Shown here piece after piece: positions 51,932 to 61,400 of a stretch of 64,000 bases of DNA (positions within the stretch are counted from its first letter, which is position 1; each line of letters opens with the position of its first letter). The stretch spans positions 3,563-67,562 of the forward strand of contig JAYPYW010000009.1 of NCBI GenBank assembly GCA_038154685.1, read 5' to 3'. Position numbers and translations under genes: made by a program. This DNA comes from GCA-002722245 sp038154685 (lineage in GTDB: Bacteria > Bacteroidota > Bacteroidia > Flavobacteriales_C > GCA-002722245). The notes beneath the pieces were generated by a model, which saw nothing but the letters and a program-made list of their open reading frames with translations, did no database searches and was not told where the DNA came from.

Positions 51932-52703
51932 TGCATTTGGACAAGCTGGATATGAAGCCTCCATGCTTGAACTAGAACAAAAAATCTTTTCCGAAGAGAA
52001 TGATTCGTTAAGGAATGAATTGTGCTTGAAGAAGTTCAATCTTTCTCTTATGAATTTTGACGCTCGAAGGTCGTTTTTCGAAATGAAGCGTGTAAATGAT
52101 AATTTGATTTCTAACATAAGTCAGAAAAATAACTTTTTGTGGAACGCGAGCCTTGTTTCGAAGTTAAACGGTGATTTTGAGTATGCTAACATATACTTTG
52201 ATCAATACTTAGAGGCAACCAATGATTCAAATACGAATTGTTTGATTTTAGGTTTTTTAATCAAAAATGAAAATGATACTTCAATTTTAAATGCCTTTGA
52301 AAGGCAAATCCCTCAGGACTCATCTTTAGCCTGTTTGAATTGTTTGAACGCTGTTAAGGGTTTTAAAATGAAAAGAAAAGGTGCTTATGTAAAGGTTTCT
52401 TATTTATTTCCAGGGTTAGGAACGATGATGACAGGAGATTTTTACAACGGTATTGGATCTATTCTAACCGTTAGTGGATCTGGAGTGGGGATGTATTATT
52501 TAATCTCCAATAACATGTATTATGGTTCAGCAATTTGGGGGTATTTACTCTTTTGGAGATTTTATACTGGGAATGTTAGGCTAGCGAAGACTAAAGTGAA
52601 TAATTTGGAGCAAAAAAAGAAGGCTTTGCTGGCTGATGATTGTCAACAACAAATCAAAGCGTTGTTGAAGAATAACCAAATTGATTTTCGTTTAAATAAA
52701 TAG
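51885..52703 (+). CDS. exported hypothetical protein with C-terminal membrane hairpin (related to previous)
   Basis: 272 residues. Signal peptide SLIISLLICICTSSAFG. The C-terminal part VSYLFPGLGTMMTGDFYNGIGSILTV shares the F/L-P-G-x-G pattern with DUF5683-like hairpins and with the preceding gene (IPASGKLYIGRG). A charged tail follows. The helical middle (NDSNTNCLILGFL, LACLNCLNAVKG) might be TPR-like. Genes 50713, 51146 and 51885 overlap, so they form a translationally linked trio. Confidence 0.7.
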   Translation: MKSLIISLLICICTSSAFGQAGYEASMLELEQKIFSEENDSLRNELCLKKFNLSLMNFDARRSFFEMKRVNDNLISNISQKNNFLWNASLVSKLNGDFEYANIYFDQYLEATNDSNTNCLILGFLIKNENDTSILNAFERQIPQDSSLACLNCLNAVKGFKMKRKGAYVKVSYLFPGLGTMMTGDFYNGIGSILTVSGSGVGMYYLISNNMYYGSAIWGYLLFWRFYTGNVRLAKTKVNNLEQKKKALLADDCQQQIKALLKNNQIDFRLNK

Positions 52704-52732
52704 TTTGCTTTACCTTGCGAGCTCATATTCTT

Positions 52733-53722
52733 ATGAGAAAGCTAAGTAACTTCATTCATTATTTTTCTATTATACCTAGAGTTAATGCTAGGATAGTTAC
52801 TATTAATAAGGTGCTTTCTGATTTGAAAAAGGAGGTTTCTAAAAACCCAGAATGGAGCGAAATAATATCTGCGAAAGGGTTTGATTTAAGATTAACCCAA
52901 TATGTTCAGGTTCATTCGTTGTTAGATTACAGTTTGTGTGGTTTAGCGGGAAGGGGGATGACTGAGAAAGAGTTAAAAGCGTGTGTTTACTTTTGCGCAT
53001 CTCTGCCTTTATATGATGATTTTTTTGATAAAAACGATTTGTCGGCTGATGAGATAAAAGCTTTAATGAAGGCTCCAAAAGATTTTCAGCCCAACACTCC
53101 GGTTGAAGGCTTATTCATTTTCCTTTTAAAAGAAGTTTATGAAAACCTTCATGATCAAGAGTTATTCGCTAAATATTTTGAAGGTTTATATTACGGACAA
53201 GAAGAAAGTAAGAAGCTCTTAAATCCCGATTTAACTTTCGAAGAAGTAGAAAAAATTGCATTTGAAAAAGGAGGATACAGCGCACTTTTGTTCCGTAGTA
53301 TTTTAAGGCATCCATTAATTGAAGGAGAAGAGGAAGCTTTGTATCAATTAGGTGCTGTGGGGCAGTTGTTGGATGACTTGTTCGATTTATGGGACGATCT
53401 TGAAGAAGGTATTAATACTGTTGTTACTAAATTTGATAAAGATTTCCAGCCAGTTTTTGATAGATATATGAAGGAGGTTGAAAAATTAAGACAACTTTTT
53501 TTAGGGCTCGATTACAAGAATTCTGACAAAAACAAATTCATTCGAGAATTGATGTTAATGGTAAACGGAGGTACACTTTGCGGTTTACATTATTTGGAGC
53601 TCCAAAAACAAAATGGAGGTGTTTTCGATATTCATAAAATAGGGAGAGATACTTTGATTTGTGATATGGAGGATAAAAAGAATTGGGTGAAAATGGTTAA
53701 GTTATCTGTAGGAAATGCTTAA
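52733..53722 (+). CDS. class I isoprenoid-synthase-like protein (copy A)
   Basis: About 329 residues from ATG 52733 (an in-frame TTG at 52715 is less likely). All-alpha. First aspartate-rich motif YDDFFD at residues 94-99 (DDxxD Asp95-Asp99), second motif QLLDDLFDLWDDLEEG with Asp214-Asp215-x-x-Asp218, and an EKGGYSALLF segment where prenyltransferases have a KT motif. These two motifs, 119 residues apart, bind diphosphate via Mg2+ in class I terpenoid synthases. A predicted class I isoprenoid/terpenoid biosynthesis enzyme; product unknown. Copy B follows with an eight-base overlap. Confidence 0.75.
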   Translation: MRKLSNFIHYFSIIPRVNARIVTINKVLSDLKKEVSKNPEWSEIISAKGFDLRLTQYVQVHSLLDYSLCGLAGRGMTEKELKACVYFCASLPLYDDFFDKNDLSADEIKALMKAPKDFQPNTPVEGLFIFLLKEVYENLHDQELFAKYFEGLYYGQEESKKLLNPDLTFEEVEKIAFEKGGYSALLFRSILRHPLIEGEEEALYQLGAVGQLLDDLFDLWDDLEEGINTVVTKFDKDFQPVFDRYMKEVEKLRQLFLGLDYKNSDKNKFIRELMLMVNGGTLCGLHYLELQKQNGGVFDIHKIGRDTLICDMEDKKNWVKMVKLSVGNA

Positions 53723-54701
53723 GTCTGTTTATTATTTGCTCAGGTATTTCCCCTTCTATTTTAGTCTCTTCAAGGATTTTCGTAGAATAAGTAAATACTC
53801 TGAAAAGCTTTTCACACAATTAAAAAAAGAAGTTGAAGGTTGGGAGAAAACAGTTGATCGTGCTAATCAAAAAAGGATGCTTGATTATATTGTTATTCAG
53901 ACCATGTGGACTGCTGGTTTTTCTTTGTTAAGAGGTAGTCGAATATCGAATAAAGAATTAGCAGCGGCAGTGAATATAAGTTCATTGGCTCCGTTTTATG
54001 ACGATTTTTTTGATAAGGAGAATACTAGGATAACCGACCTTGAATCTATTATTAATAATCCATTTAACTATATCCCTAAAACACAATTGGAAAAGATATG
54101 TTTAATCTTTTCTAAGAATATTCATGAAAACGCGGCGGATATTAATAGGAGTCTAATTGATGCAAAGAGGGTGTTTAATGCTCAGTCTGAGAGTAAAAAG
54201 CTTCATCAAAAGAGTTTGCCCGAAGAAGAGGTCAGGGCAATTGCATTCGAAAAAGGAGCTGCAACAGTTATTTGCATGTGTAACTTACTAAAGGAAAGAT
54301 TATCGGAAAAGGAAGAGAGATTAATGTTTCAGTTAGGAGGTGTTGCACAGTTTCTAGATGATATTTTTGATTTAAGAGAAGATTATCTAGAAGGGCGTCA
54401 AACTTTAATGAATCCATTAAAAAGTGTTGCGGAGAAGGATAAGTCATTTAAAAAGGAAATTGTTCTTTTTAAAGATTTGTTAGATGAGCTAGATTATTCA
54501 AGGTCTAACAAAAAAGCCTTTATGTTTCCTGTTACTTTTATATTGGGGGCGACGTTATTATGTTTGGAACGCTATAAATTTTTAGAAAAAAAATCTGGCG
54601 GAAAATTCAAAGTTGAAAAATACACTCGAAAAGAGTTAGTAGTGGATATGGATGATTGGAGTAATAGATTAAAAGCCTTAAGTTTATCTAGCAAGGTGTA
54701 A
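53715..54701 (+). CDS. class I isoprenoid-synthase-like protein (copy B)
   Basis: 328 residues, a clear paralogue of the preceding gene (about a third identical by eye, same layout). First motif YDDFFDKEN (Asp96-Asp100), second QFLDDIFDLREDYLEG (Asp215-Asp219), with identical 119-residue spacing, and EKGAATVIC in place of the KT segment. Both copies keep all aspartates, which argues that both are catalytic rather than one being a decayed duplicate. Terminal hydrophobic N-terminus (YYLLRYFPFYFSLF) may associate with membrane. Confidence 0.75.
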   Translation: MLKSVYYLLRYFPFYFSLFKDFRRISKYSEKLFTQLKKEVEGWEKTVDRANQKRMLDYIVIQTMWTAGFSLLRGSRISNKELAAAVNISSLAPFYDDFFDKENTRITDLESIINNPFNYIPKTQLEKICLIFSKNIHENAADINRSLIDAKRVFNAQSESKKLHQKSLPEEEVRAIAFEKGAATVICMCNLLKERLSEKEERLMFQLGGVAQFLDDIFDLREDYLEGRQTLMNPLKSVAEKDKSFKKEIVLFKDLLDELDYSRSNKKAFMFPVTFILGATLLCLERYKFLEKKSGGKFKVEKYTRKELVVDMDDWSNRLKALSLSSKV

Positions 54702-54765
54702 TTAAGGAATTAATTCCTATTTTGAATTTGGGTATAGTTGTTGAATCAGTAAAGAAAAAGATATA

Positions 54766-56673
54766 ATGAGATTAAAAGTTGTAATTTTTTGTGTGTTGTT
54801 GGGATTTGTAAATGGAGTTGTTGGACAATCCCAAATGTCCTCTACGAGTAAAAAAGCCATTAAAACATATGAAGAGGCTTTAAGTCAGTTTGAATTAAGA
54901 TACTTTCCGGAAGCCCTTTCCTTGTTGAATAAAGCAATTAAAAAGGATCCAACCTTTATAGAAGCTTATGGTGTGATGGGTACTATTTATGCAATGGAGA
55001 AAAACTATACCAAAGCAATTGAAGTTTTGGAGCAAGGTATTGGGGTTAATCCTGATTTCTTAGGGTTGGTACACTTAGATTTAGCTGAGCTTTACTTTAA
55101 AACCCAGCAGTATCAAAAAGGAAAAGAAAGAGCTTCGATATACATCAATAAGTTTCACCCAAAAGCAAGGATGAGAGGAAAGGCAGAGCGGTTGATGAAG
55201 TCTTGTGATTTTTCAATAAAAGCTTTAAAGTCGCCGATTGATATTACGCNNNNNNNNNNGTATTTACCTGTTTTATCTGTAGACATGTCGACTCTAATTT
55301 ACACAAGAACAATACCAGACGATAGAAATCACGATGGATATCAAGAGGATTTTTACGCGTCATTTAAAGATGGTGATGGTTGGAGAAAGTCTTTTAATAT
55401 TGGAGCGCCATTGAATACAATGGTTAATGAAGGAGGTCACTCTTTAACTCCGGATGGAAATGCAATGTTTTTCACTATTTGTGATCAGTATGGTTTTTAC
55501 GGAGAAGGAAGAGTAGGTCATGGTAGCTGCGACATTTTTGTAACATTTTTAAGAGATGGAAAATGGTCGGCACCAAAGAACTTAGGTCCAAAAGTTAACG
55601 ATAGAAAACATGACGCTCAGCCAAGTATGAGTAGTGATGGAAGAACATTATATTTCTCTAGCGCAAGAGGGGGAGGGTATGGTATGAATGATATATACGT
55701 AACCAAGCTAACTGCCAAAGGTTGGACAACCCCTCAAAACTTGGGAGGTGTGATTAATACACCAGGAAGAGAAGAAGGTGTGTTTATTCATCCAGATGGT
55801 CAGACTCTTTATTTTTCATCTGATGGTCATCCAGGATTGGGGGATAACGATATTTTTATGAGTAAGAAACAGCCCGATGGTTCTTGGGGGAAGCCTGTGA
55901 ATTTGGGTTATCCAATTAATACTTCACAAGATGAATTTGATTTTACTGTTGATGCTATGGGTGACTATGCTTACATGACTTCCGATCGTCAGGGAGGTTT
56001 TGGTGATTGGGATATTTACAAGTTTAAATTGCCCGAGAACTTAAAGCCCAAACCAGTTACTTATATGAAAGGAAAAACTTATGACGCTGAAACTAAAGCG
56101 CCATTAAGAGCCAAGTTTGAACTGTTAGAATTAGAGAAAGGAGAAAAAATGGTAGAGTCAACAGCCAATTCTAGAGGCCAATTTTTAGTTTGCCTGCCAT
56201 ATGGGAAGGAATATGCCTTAAACGCTTCGCATGAGGGGTATTTGTTTTACTCAGAGAACTTTAAATTGATGAAATCTAAGGATATGCGACCTGTTGAAAA
56301 GGATGTGCCACTTCAACCAATTAAAGTAGGAATGACAGTAGTATTAAATAATATCTTTTTTGCAACAGATAAGTTTGACCTAGAGCCAGAGAGTAAGGTT
56401 GAGTTAGAAAAGTTAAGAGAGTATTTGGAAAAGAATCCTACATTAAAGATAGAAATAGGAGGGCATACTGATAATCAAGGTAGTAAAGCGCATAACCAAG
56501 AGTTGTCTACAAATCGTTCACGGGCTGTTTATGAATGGTTGATCATGAACAAAATTGCTAAAGAAAGATTGTCATTTGCAGGGTATGCTGATGATATTCC
56601 AATTGATTCTAATGAAACTCCAGAAGGTAGAGCTAAGAACCGTAGAACGGAGTTTAAAATCGTTGGGAATTAA
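54766..56673 (+). CDS. OmpA-family protein with TPR and PD40 repeats
   Basis: 635 residues as assembled. Signal peptide (VVIFCVLLGFVNGVVG), TPR repeats at ~30-140 (LLNKAIKKDPTFIEAYGVMGTIY), a PD40/WD40-like beta-propeller (LYFSSARGGGYGMNDIYV, LYFSSDGHPGLGDNDIFM, YMTSDRQGGFGDWDIYKF), a carboxypeptidase-regulatory-like segment, and a C-terminal OmpA domain with FATDKFDLEPES and GHTDNQGS ... NRRTEFKIVG that binds peptidoglycan. Such proteins (PorE/PorW-like in T9SS strains) link the outer membrane to the wall. An N gap interrupts residues 163-166. Confidence 0.9.
   Translation: MRLKVVIFCVLLGFVNGVVGQSQMSSTSKKAIKTYEEALSQFELRYFPEALSLLNKAIKKDPTFIEAYGVMGTIYAMEKNYTKAIEVLEQGIGVNPDFLGLVHLDLAELYFKTQQYQKGKERASIYINKFHPKARMRGKAERLMKSCDFSIKALKSPIDITXXXXYLPVLSVDMSTLIYTRTIPDDRNHDGYQEDFYASFKDGDGWRKSFNIGAPLNTMVNEGGHSLTPDGNAMFFTICDQYGFYGEGRVGHGSCDIFVTFLRDGKWSAPKNLGPKVNDRKHDAQPSMSSDGRTLYFSSARGGGYGMNDIYVTKLTAKGWTTPQNLGGVINTPGREEGVFIHPDGQTLYFSSDGHPGLGDNDIFMSKKQPDGSWGKPVNLGYPINTSQDEFDFTVDAMGDYAYMTSDRQGGFGDWDIYKFKLPENLKPKPVTYMKGKTYDAETKAPLRAKFELLELEKGEKMVESTANSRGQFLVCLPYGKEYALNASHEGYLFYSENFKLMKSKDMRPVEKDVPLQPIKVGMTVVLNNIFFATDKFDLEPESKVELEKLREYLEKNPTLKIEIGGHTDNQGSKAHNQELSTNRSRAVYEWLIMNKIAKERLSFAGYADDIPIDSNETPEGRAKNRRTEFKIVGN
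55250..55259. other. assembly gap (10 N) in the OmpA-family gene
   Basis: The gap falls between the TPR region and the first PD40 blade, just before YLPVLSVDMSTL, where homologues carry a NLGxxxNSxxDEY stretch; more than ten bases are probably missing although the frame is kept. Confidence 0.9.
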
Positions 56674-56784
56674 CTCAGTTAAGGTTTGGTCTTTCTTGCC
56701 TAATTGACTTTTCGGTACTGTTTTCGTTACTTTGTAAAGTAGTAATTAAAAAATGTTTGTTAATACTGCATTTTCAATTCACTA

Positions 56785-56812
56785 TTGAAGAAATTTAATA
56801 GTGGTAATTTTG
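56785..56812 (+). promoter_or_regulatory. promoter very close to the start codon
   Basis: TTG at 56785-56787 and TAATTTTG at 56805-56812, spacer 17; the ATG at 56817 is only four bases downstream, implying a leaderless or near-leaderless message. Confidence 0.45.
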
Positions 56813-56816
56813 AACT

Positions 56817-57902
56817 ATGAAAGCCTTATCCCTAATTTTTCTAACGCTATTTGCGTTTAAAGCCTCGTGTGCAACATACACAACTACTGCTACCGGTGGG
56901 ACATGGTCGCCGGCTGGTACGCCAGGTTCAGGTGATGATTTAGTTATTAATCATGATTGGAGTGCGCATAACTCTCCATTAGGTTATAATTATACTTCTC
57001 TTTCAACTGGAGGTTCAATTACAGTTAACTCAGGAGGGTATTTTAATATTTGGGGGGCTTTAGTTGCTGGTAATAGTTCTTCAATAACGATTAATTCTGG
57101 TGGGACTTTAGAGGCAGATGGTTTAACTGTTGAAACATCTGCAACTTTAAATGTTGCAAGTGGAGGGACTTTAACAGTTACAGGGTCTATATCTCTCAAT
57201 GGAACAGCCGGAGCAATTACTTTTGATGGGTCTATAACTGCCAATGGTGCAACTAATAATGCCTCAACAGTTACAGGGAGTGGCACATGGACTTATACTG
57301 GTTCTTGGGCTAACTCAGGGACGGTAAATGGAGAAACAGGAGATTTAGGAGGTTCTCCAATTGATTTAAGTACATTACCTGTAGAGCTATCAAAATTTAT
57401 AGTTTTTGATAGAGGTGACTATAATGAAATTATTTGGCAAACTACAGCAGAGATTAATAATGATTATTTTGAAGTTTTAAGATCAAAGAATGGAGTTGAT
57501 TTTGATGTTATAGGAATTGTAATGGGAGCTGGGAATTCTATTGAGGTACTTGATTATAGCTACATTGACTTATATAATTCTGCTGGAGATACTTACTATC
57601 AATTAAAACAGGTTGATTTCAATGGTGATATCGAATACAGCAACATTGTTCTAGTTGGAGATAAGTTTGAGGGGATAAAACTTCAAGAAGATCAATTCAG
57701 AGATGAAATAAAAGTTATAGCTCAAACCGAAGGAGAGTTTGTTTTAGAAGTGTTTGATTTAACAGGTCGTGTAATAATACAATCAATAATCAATACTGAA
57801 AAAGGAGGGATCTATACTTTTCCTGTTAATAAATCGGGGATTGTTTTTGCTAATGTTAGCGGAGTTAATACCGATATTAGTAAGAAAATTGTGTTTAAAT
57901 AA
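56817..57902 (+). CDS. secreted surface protein with glycine/serine/threonine-rich beta-repeat region
   Basis: 361 residues with a signal peptide (ALSLIFLTLFAFKASC). Residues ~20-190 are built from beta-strands rich in G, S, T and N (SITVNSGGYFNIWGALV, SITINSGGTLEADGL, TLTVTGSISLNGTAG), like bacterial adhesin/beta-helix repeats. Then LPVELSKFIVFDRGDYNEIIWQT, a domain found near T9SS sorting regions, and a C-terminal type IX-like end (ISKKIVFK). Probably exported to the cell surface by T9SS; no enzymatic motif. Confidence 0.72.
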   Translation: MKALSLIFLTLFAFKASCATYTTTATGGTWSPAGTPGSGDDLVINHDWSAHNSPLGYNYTSLSTGGSITVNSGGYFNIWGALVAGNSSSITINSGGTLEADGLTVETSATLNVASGGTLTVTGSISLNGTAGAITFDGSITANGATNNASTVTGSGTWTYTGSWANSGTVNGETGDLGGSPIDLSTLPVELSKFIVFDRGDYNEIIWQTTAEINNDYFEVLRSKNGVDFDVIGIVMGAGNSIEVLDYSYIDLYNSAGDTYYQLKQVDFNGDIEYSNIVLVGDKFEGIKLQEDQFRDEIKVIAQTEGEFVLEVFDLTGRVIIQSIINTEKGGIYTFPVNKSGIVFANVSGVNTDISKKIVFK

Positions 57903-58343
57903 TTGAAACTTCCTAAGCTTAATCTACCTGAATACAAATTTAGATTCAAGAAGTCTCCGAAAGGAGAGCCAATGATTTTTGATGCTTTAAGATCAAAATG
58001 GTTGGTTTTAACCCCTGAGGAATGGGTTAGACAAAACTTAGTGGCTACTCTTGTTGAGCATCACGGCTACCCAAAAGGTTTATTTAAACTCGAAACTGGA
58101 GTAAATGTAAACGGCAACCCTCTTCGTTCGGATGTTGTTGTTTTTAAAGGAGAGACCCCATACATACTTGTTGAATGTAAGGCTCCAAATGTTATGTTAT
58201 CTCAGGTAGTTTTAGATCAAGCACTCAATTACAATACCCAATACAATTGTCCCTATATTATTCTTTCTAATGGGCTAAATCATGTTTCTGTTGAGATTGG
58301 AAATGATACTGTTACCCAATTAAGCTATTTCCCGAAGTACTAA
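57903..58343 (+). CDS. stand-alone HsdR N-terminal (PD-(D/E)xK) domain protein
   Basis: 146 residues starting with TTG directly after the preceding stop. It matches HSDR_N-type domains: the nuclease core SDVVVFKGETPYILVECKAP holds the Asp and the E-x-K pair of the PD-(D/E)xK fold, and EEWVRQNLVATLVEHHGYPKG is the helical part. Type I restriction HsdR subunits carry this domain with helicase domains; here it is alone with no HsdM or HsdS nearby. Bacteroidota carry such short genes commonly (often near holA, not seen here); a housekeeping or repair role is more likely than restriction. Confidence 0.85.
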   Translation: MKLPKLNLPEYKFRFKKSPKGEPMIFDALRSKWLVLTPEEWVRQNLVATLVEHHGYPKGLFKLETGVNVNGNPLRSDVVVFKGETPYILVECKAPNVMLSQVVLDQALNYNTQYNCPYIILSNGLNHVSVEIGNDTVTQLSYFPKY

Positions 58344-58407
58344 TTAGCAACCTGCAACAATTTAGTGCGTTTTATCGTAAGGAAACGAAACCTACAAAAC
58401 CATTAGT

Positions 58408-61400
58408 ATGAAAAAAATTCTACTAGGGGCTTTAATGTTTTGTTCATTCATTTCATTTGCCCAGGACTACCTACCGAAAACGCTAATAGTAAAAGCAAAA
58501 GAATCTTATAGAAGTTATTTCTCAACTGGATCAACTGATGATCCTAGAGTTGAAGGTGTATTCTCTATTGCTGGTGTAACAAAAGTTGGAAAGGAATACC
58601 CAGGATCTACAAGGCCGGAAAAACAATTTCATGATAATGGTATTGCATTCACGGATTTGTCTAGAACTTACCGAATTGAATATTCAAAAGAAATAGATCC
58701 GAAGGATTTAATTGGAAAGTTTATGGGGACGGGAGCTTTTGAGTATGTGGAGGTTTCTAATATTCACCAACCAATGTTTAAGCCGAATGATGCAGAAATA
58801 GATTCATTGTATTATTTGGAATTAATGAGTCTTTATGCCGCATGGGACTCAACGAAGGGGGATACTAATGTAGTTATAGGGATTTCGGATACTGGTTTTG
58901 ATATTGATCACCCTGATTTTGTGGATAATGTAAAGTATAATTATGCCGACCCAATTGATGGTGTTGATAACGATGGAGATGGTTACATCGATAATTTTAG
59001 AGGTTGGGATTTAGCAGATAACGATAATAATCCTCAAGTTGGAGGTAATTGGCACGGTATATATGTAGCAAGTTTCGCAGGTGCAACTGCAGATAATAGC
59101 CTGCAATTCGCAGGGACTGGATTTAGGTGTAAAATAGTTCCTCTAAAAATTGAATCAGGAGGTTTCTTAACGGCAGGGCCATTATCAATTTACTATGCGG
59201 CAACTCATGGGTTTGATGTTGTTAACTGTTCATGGGGTTCGCCAAATTCGTACACACAAAATGAGCAAGATTTAATGAAGTTTGCTACAATAGATAATAA
59301 CTGTTTAGTTGTTGCATCAGCAGGTAATAATCATACAACAGAGAGATGGTATCCTGCAGCATACGATTGGGTTTTATCTGTAGGTGGTACAGATCCAACG
59401 GGTAAAGAAAAATGGTTAATGGATCCAACAACTGGTTCTGTTTATAATGACCATGTTGATGTTATGGCTCCAGCGGAGCAGTTGTATGCTTTGAATAATG
59501 GGGGAGGTACTTTAGGTGGAAGATTAGGGACATCAATGTCTGCACCTATGGCTGCAGGGATAGCAGGTTTGGTTAAAAGTAGATTCCCTTCATGGAGTGC
59601 TTTACAGGTTTTAGAACAAATGAAGTCAACGTGTACTTTTATGGATACCGTTGCTTTTAATGCTCCTTATGCAGGGAAAATAGGTAAAGGATTACTTAAT
59701 GCTGATGCTGCAGTAAATGATTTAACTAATCCAGGACTAATTTTCGATGCTGCTACTTTTACTGATGGAGCTGATGAATTATATCATGCTGGAGATACTG
59801 TAAGTTTATATGGAACAGTATTCAATATTCTAGCGGGATCGAGTGCAGCCACTCGTTACAGAGTTACAACAGAGTCACCTTACGTTGAATTCATTGATTC
59901 TTTGCATAATTTGATTGCTATTCCTTTTAATTCGAATGTGAATACGATTAGTGTTCCTTTCAGATTCAGAATAAAGGATGACATTCCTGAGAACGAACAG
60001 GTTTGGTTTAAGGTATTTGTTGAAGACGGTGATTATTATAACTGGAGAAATGTCAGTGTGATTTTAAATCCTGATTATGTTAATGTGAAAGAGAATAATC
60101 TTGAATTTAGTATTGCTTCTTCCGGTAAGATTGGGTTTAACGGAGCAAATGGTAGTCAGGATATTGGAGTAGGAATAAACTATAAAGAAAACGGAAATGT
60201 TTTATTCCAAATGGGAATAATGGCTTCATTGGATGGTACAAAAACTAGTTTTGTTTTAGATGAAGATTTCGAGAAAACGTCTGATTTAATTGAGGCTAAT
60301 GCAATGGAGGCCGATAAAGTGGTTTATACCAACTATAATGACGATCCTGCAGGTGCTAATAAGATCGGAATAGATGTTAAGCAGAAAACTATGGTTTGGA
60401 AAGCCGTAGATAGAAGGGATTTTATAATATTAGAAATGAATATTATTAACACTTCTGGAAGTGATATAAATGGATTGAATTTTGGTATTTATTCAGACTG
60501 GGATATTACTAACGCCAATTTAAATACGGCAGTGTTTGATTCTTCGATAACTACTGGATATACAGCTTTTGCAGGTGGAACACATGCAGGAGTTCATATA
60601 TTATCGGATTCATCTTTTCAGCATTATGCTGTAACTAATGATGGTTCTGCTGGAGCTATTAACGTTTACGATGGGTTTTCATCAGCCGAACAATATCTTT
60701 CTATTTCGGGAGGTGATGCCTTCAACAGTGCTGGGCCAAAAGATGTTGCTCAAACTGTTGGTGTAGGTGGTTTGAATATTCTTGCAGGGGATTCGGTTAA
60801 AGTAGCTTTTGCAATTGTTGCAGGGGATGATGCCGCAGGTATTACTTCAGCATCTTTAGAAGCTGATACAGCATACGATGAATTGTATAAATTGAACACA
60901 GAAATAGTGTACATTGATAGTGCTTCTTGTTATGGTGTATGTGATGGTGAAGCTGCCGTTTGGGCTAGAGGAGGAGTAGGGACTTTATCCTACGATTGGT
61001 TTGATTTACCAGGGACTCCAAGTACAGATTCGGTAAATGCAGTTTGTGCAGGGACTTATCATGTTGAAATTTCAGATTTATCAGGTCTTAAGGATACTTT
61101 AGAAGTTGTAGTTGAGTCTCCAGATCAATTAGTTTTGGATTTGGGAAGTGATACCTCAATTTGTAATTATGATTCGATTTTTTTTGATGCGGGTGCTGGA
61201 TACAGCTATGTTTGGTCTCCAGGAGGAGAAACGAGTCAGGTTTTATCCGATGTGAAATCAGCTGATACTTATAAAGTTGTTATCACCGACGGTTCTGGGT
61301 GTTCTGATTCTGATGAGGTTGTTCTTTCTGTAGTTGTTCCAGCTACGGTTGATTTAGGAGTTGATACAGCGTTTTGTGATTTGGATAGTTTAGTGTTGGA

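Noticed and set aside
57903..58343. Type I restriction-modification system
   Set aside because: Only an HsdR N-terminal domain is present; no HsdM, HsdS or helicase genes.
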